Shown: one piece after another, positions 60,748-64,000 of the stretch
Layout of the letters: each line of letters starts with the position of its first letter
Position numbering within the stretch: position 1 is the first letter of the stretch
NCBI RefSeq assembly: GCF_007655135.1
Contig: NC_045128.1
Location: 37,232,811 to 37,296,810 of the forward strand
DNA length: 64,000 nucleotides
Direction of reading: 5' to 3'
Source: Punica granatum
Lineage: Eukaryota > Streptophyta > Magnoliopsida > Myrtales > Lythraceae
The notes under the pieces: generated by a model
What the model saw: the letters and a program-made list of their open reading frames with translations, nothing else
Told to the model about the DNA's origin: nothing
The model's database searches: none
Program-made: the position numbers and the translations under genes

Positions 60748-63700
60748 GCATATTTTCAAAGAAAATGACTTTCCTTCTTTCCGCCAGAAGAGAGTGATTG
60801 GGGAGATCGCTGAAGAGAATTCCGGATGTTCTTTCTTACGTACACAAGAAAGAATTTCATGCGGTTTGGTTACCGATTCTTGCATATACATCACACACAT
60901 ATATAGATATACGTATATATGATGATATGATTGCACACCAAATCATGCATGCGTGCTCATATTAGTTAGGTTATATGTGCTTATTAACAAGAATGTGATA
61001 TAAGCGGCCAGAATAATTATAGACTAGGGGGTTATTATTTTCACCAACTTCGACTAAAGAAATGCTTAAGCAGATCAATACAATTTTGACTTTTCATATA
61101 AAATAAAAATTAATATATTTTACAATAAGAAAGCTTTGGAAAGATGTATAATTGGTATCAATTTCCTGTGGTCCCACATTTTAACCGACCATTTGGCCTC
61201 CTAATCTCATTAGAATCCAATCTTTCTTACATTCTCTCATACCCACCACATATCCATGTATACATACATACGTCTATGTATATAAAATATCTCCATTTAA
61301 TAAGAAGTTGAACTGCTAGCAGGATAAATCGAGCGGTTCCGATAGCCCATTTACTACTAATTCCCAAAATCCACAAAATAATTTGAAAATTTCAAGCTTT
61401 TTATAAACAGATTAAAACATTAATGCAATGTATTCTGGATTAAATGAGGTTAAGTTAAGGAAGATATGTTTGACATATGAAAGATTACACACATATATAA
61501 TACATATAATATATATAATTTTTTTCTAATCCTTGACTAATCGCGGCTCCCAAGAATGATGCATTGGTAGACCCCGACAATGCTGATGAAAATATATGAA
61601 TTTAAAATCTGTGGTTTCTCCTATAGGCACATAAAATCCATATCAATAATGAACTGCATGATTGTAATTTATATTATTATATCATGACCGTATAAGCAAG
61701 GATGTGGATGTTTGGTCACTAGCTATGTTTCCATCAAGAAGATCACTAATTATTAATTGATGAATAATATATGAGATCTTTCTACCATAGCTAACAAAAA
61801 AAAATGTGATCAATATATTATATGGGTGGGGCTATACAAACCCCATATAGTTAGGGTCATTCATATGTAGATGGACAAAATTACTCTTAAAAAAGTGAGC
61901 CGTACAAGATTGGAATTTATAGAGATGAATAGTAATTTTGTCAATTTATTATAAAATGGGTGATCCTATCCACGTGTGCTGTGTATTTAGCCCAGTTTAT
62001 ATATACATTTATGTGTAACCTTGCATATATATTTTTTATATAGCACTTGCATGCATGCGTAAAAAATACTTTTGTGTACGTTTATGTGTGTGTATATATA
62101 TATATATATATGTATGGTTGACGTGTGTTTGATGAATGTGTGTGGGAGATGGAGAGAGGAGAGGACCCCATGCCTAGCCAATGTCACCGACCATATTTGA
62201 TGTATGACGTCGACTCTTCCTACTGCCACTTTTGCTTGCTTGTGTGTTCCCAGGAGGGAAGAGAAGACGGTATATGAAGCCCCTAATAATATCAAATCAA
62301 TTCGGAGAGATTATATATCGACAGGTGATTATCGACTTTAAAAGTTACGAAGAACTTCGGTTCGGTCGTTGTAAATCTTCAAGAGGTCTTAAATTATTCT
62401 AATTCTATGGATAATTATGTACGGATATTGTAGGAAATCATTCTTATAAATCTACGCTATTTAGACCTCCTGCTTAAACCGATCCAATGGGATTAGTCTT
62501 ATGCAAATCGTGCACAGAAAAGGGGGTAAAAAATCGAATGTACATGCACTTGTACACTGCTGTTGGTGGGATTGTCAATATTTAGATATAAGAATAAATG
62601 ATATCAGGCTGAGTCAATATACAAATTGATGCCCCGATCTAAGCAATATTCGAATACCGTTCAACAATACATAGCAACAATGCAATCATATCGTAATCTG
62701 ATGATCGACATCAAATTAAGTAGTTACAAATAAGTCAAGCGCCGCTTAAGATCACATTGATAGTAACATTAAATTTCCCGGCACTTTTAAGTATTAATAA
62801 TCAAAAGGTTATATATGTTTCTATCGTAACGGAAGGACATTTTGCCTGGTCGACAACAAATTATATTAGAACTTGAATTATCCCTCCTACGTACGGTCAT
62901 CACATGGTATTGAAATTCAAGTTCGAATCAGGGAAAAAAAAAAACAAGACTATATATATCAATCAATCAATTATGAGCCCAATTTCTTGTTCCTCAAGAC
63001 AAAATTGTTTGCTGACGTTGATCATCATGCAATGCAACGTAATACGATCTTTTGAACCACAGGTTATGCATGTATATGTATATATGTATGTATTGTATAG
63101 ATATGGGTTGTGGGGTGGGGGAAGGAATGATCAGATGCTGGAAAGAGGAGGGATGCATACATATATATATATATATATATGATAGAGAGGACGACTTAGC
63201 TGGCCGACGATTTAATTGAACGCGACGAAGCCAGGGCGGAAGGAGGACGGATCATTCTTTGAGAGAAGGCCCCACAGGCACCGCCGGATTTAATGGTCCA
63301 TCAATTTTGTGACGGGATCGATTATGTCATAACAAAAAAATATATAAAAATATCTATCAAAGAGTGTGTAGTGCAGTGTTGTACATCATCGTCTGATAAC
63401 TAAGATATTTCAGATTCAATATTCAATGAGACTACCCGTACTTATTAAGATTTATATTCCATTGTAAAGACTTATATGTTTCCCATAACCGAAAAAAGAA
63501 AAAAGAAAAAAGAAATATATATATATATATATATATGAATATACATATAAAAAGAGAAAAAAATAAAAATAAAAAATATAATTAAGTAGTAATAAATAGT
63601 AATGAATAAAAATAGAGGGAGAGAGAGAATTGATTGATTGAATTAGAATGGGGTCAAAATGAAAAATGAGGACCCTTCTCGTTTGACTGGACAGAGGGAC

Positions 63701-63779
63701 ATAGTCACATATATAACACCCACACACACACACACACTGACCATCCAATTTGACCATCCTCTGACTTGTCAACTGCAAT

Positions 63780-63783
<4 letters not shown>

Positions 63784-63811
<28 letters not shown>
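63784..63811. repeat. (CT)n microsatellite
   Basis: A pure CT run of about 28 bases lies in the terminal non-coding region; a (CA)n tract at about 63719-63738 precedes it. Confidence 0.85.
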
Positions 63812-63814
<3 letters not shown>

Positions 63815-64000
63815 TGTTCATTTCAGGTTTCATGAATACATATATACACTCATATATATATATATATTATGATACATATATATCCGTGCGTATGTTTAAT
63901 GTTTCTTTTTGTTTTGGATATATATGTTTTTATATATATGTATATATATATAAAGGACTGAAACCAGAAGAGGGATCTCGTGATTTATTCCTCTATATAC

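Larger units (their letters stand above)
56756..64000. other. 7.2-kb gene-poor, AT-rich and repeat-rich region
   Basis: No gene is supported. It starts with the NAC promoter and probable leader, with TATA-like sequences on the minus strand near 56801-56811 and 57103-57110. Then come many (AT)n tracts (58288-58312, 58786-58810, 60346-60370, 60712-60744, 63158-63181, 63513-63537), a Mutator-like element at 59335-60105, and a CT run at 63784-63811. Short ORFs here are translations of AT and CA repeats. A slightly GC-rich patch at about 63185-63315 has no ORF. Confidence 0.6.

Noticed and set aside
60782..60800. Weak likeness of CCAGAAGAGAGTGATTGG to miR156
   Set aside because: Only part of the mature sequence matches and no star arm is present on the other side.
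60790..60895. Possible small hairpin resembling a microRNA precursor (TTCTTTCTT paired with AAGAAAGAA, then CCGGATG with CATGCGG)
   Set aside because: Pairing breaks down after about 17 base pairs, the mature-length duplex is poor, and no known miRNA sequence is recognised.
63185..63315. GC-richer patch near the end of the window, considered as an exon
   Set aside because: No open frame of useful length, no splice context and no recognisable protein.

Overview
This window is nuclear DNA of a flowering plant, and the gene content points to a eudicot. Genes are split by many short GT-AG introns, proteins resemble Arabidopsis families throughout (STICHEL, ALFIN-like, LOV1-type NAC, DYW-class PPR), and the spacers are AT-rich and full of (AT)n, (AG)n and small inverted-repeat transposons. 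I cannot name the species from sequence alone.

Layout. Positions 1-389 hold the end of an unidentified + strand gene. A short-chain dehydrogenase of the pterin aldehyde reductase type (971-3095, +) faces a secreted defensin-like peptide gene (3420-3873, -). An AT-rich spacer follows, with a Mutator-like inverted-repeat element and a 265-bp tandem duplication. Next come MAD1, a spindle-checkpoint coiled-coil protein (6933-14095, +), SPF30, a Tudor splicing factor (15041-18740, -), a SART3/Prp24-type U4/U6 recycling factor (20081-26998, -), plastid IspD of the MEP pathway (28207-30721, +) and STICHEL, a DnaX-like trichome-branching protein (31267-36554, -). A 4.8-kb spacer holds further inverted-repeat elements. 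Then come an intronless DYW-type PPR protein (41382-43637, +), an ALFIN-like PHD protein (44014-46997, -), an EngA/Der double GTPase (49394-53045, +) and a LOV1/NAC035-like transcription factor (54759-56755, -). The last 7.2 kb is gene-poor and repeat-rich.

How the genes relate. These are mostly single-copy housekeeping and regulatory genes, not a pathway cluster. Two splicing factors (SPF30 and the SART3-like protein) sit side by side, and several products are organellar (IspD, Der, PPR). From memory of Arabidopsis locus names, SPF30, IspD, STICHEL, the ALFIN-like gene and the NAC gene correspond to neighbours on Arabidopsis chromosome 2 (about At2g02450 to At2g02570), so the core looks like a conserved syntenic block with insertions.

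I rebuilt exon models by hand, checking splice signals and codon phase at every junction. Least certain are the 5' exons of IspD, the signal-peptide exon junction of the defensin-like gene, and a frame change in the last exon of the NAC gene. I found no tRNA, rRNA, CRISPR array, viral gene or clear novel multi-gene system. The most unusual items are the long inverted-repeat elements with near-perfect target duplications, the defensin-like gene, a GC-AG intron in MAD1, and the NAC frame change.
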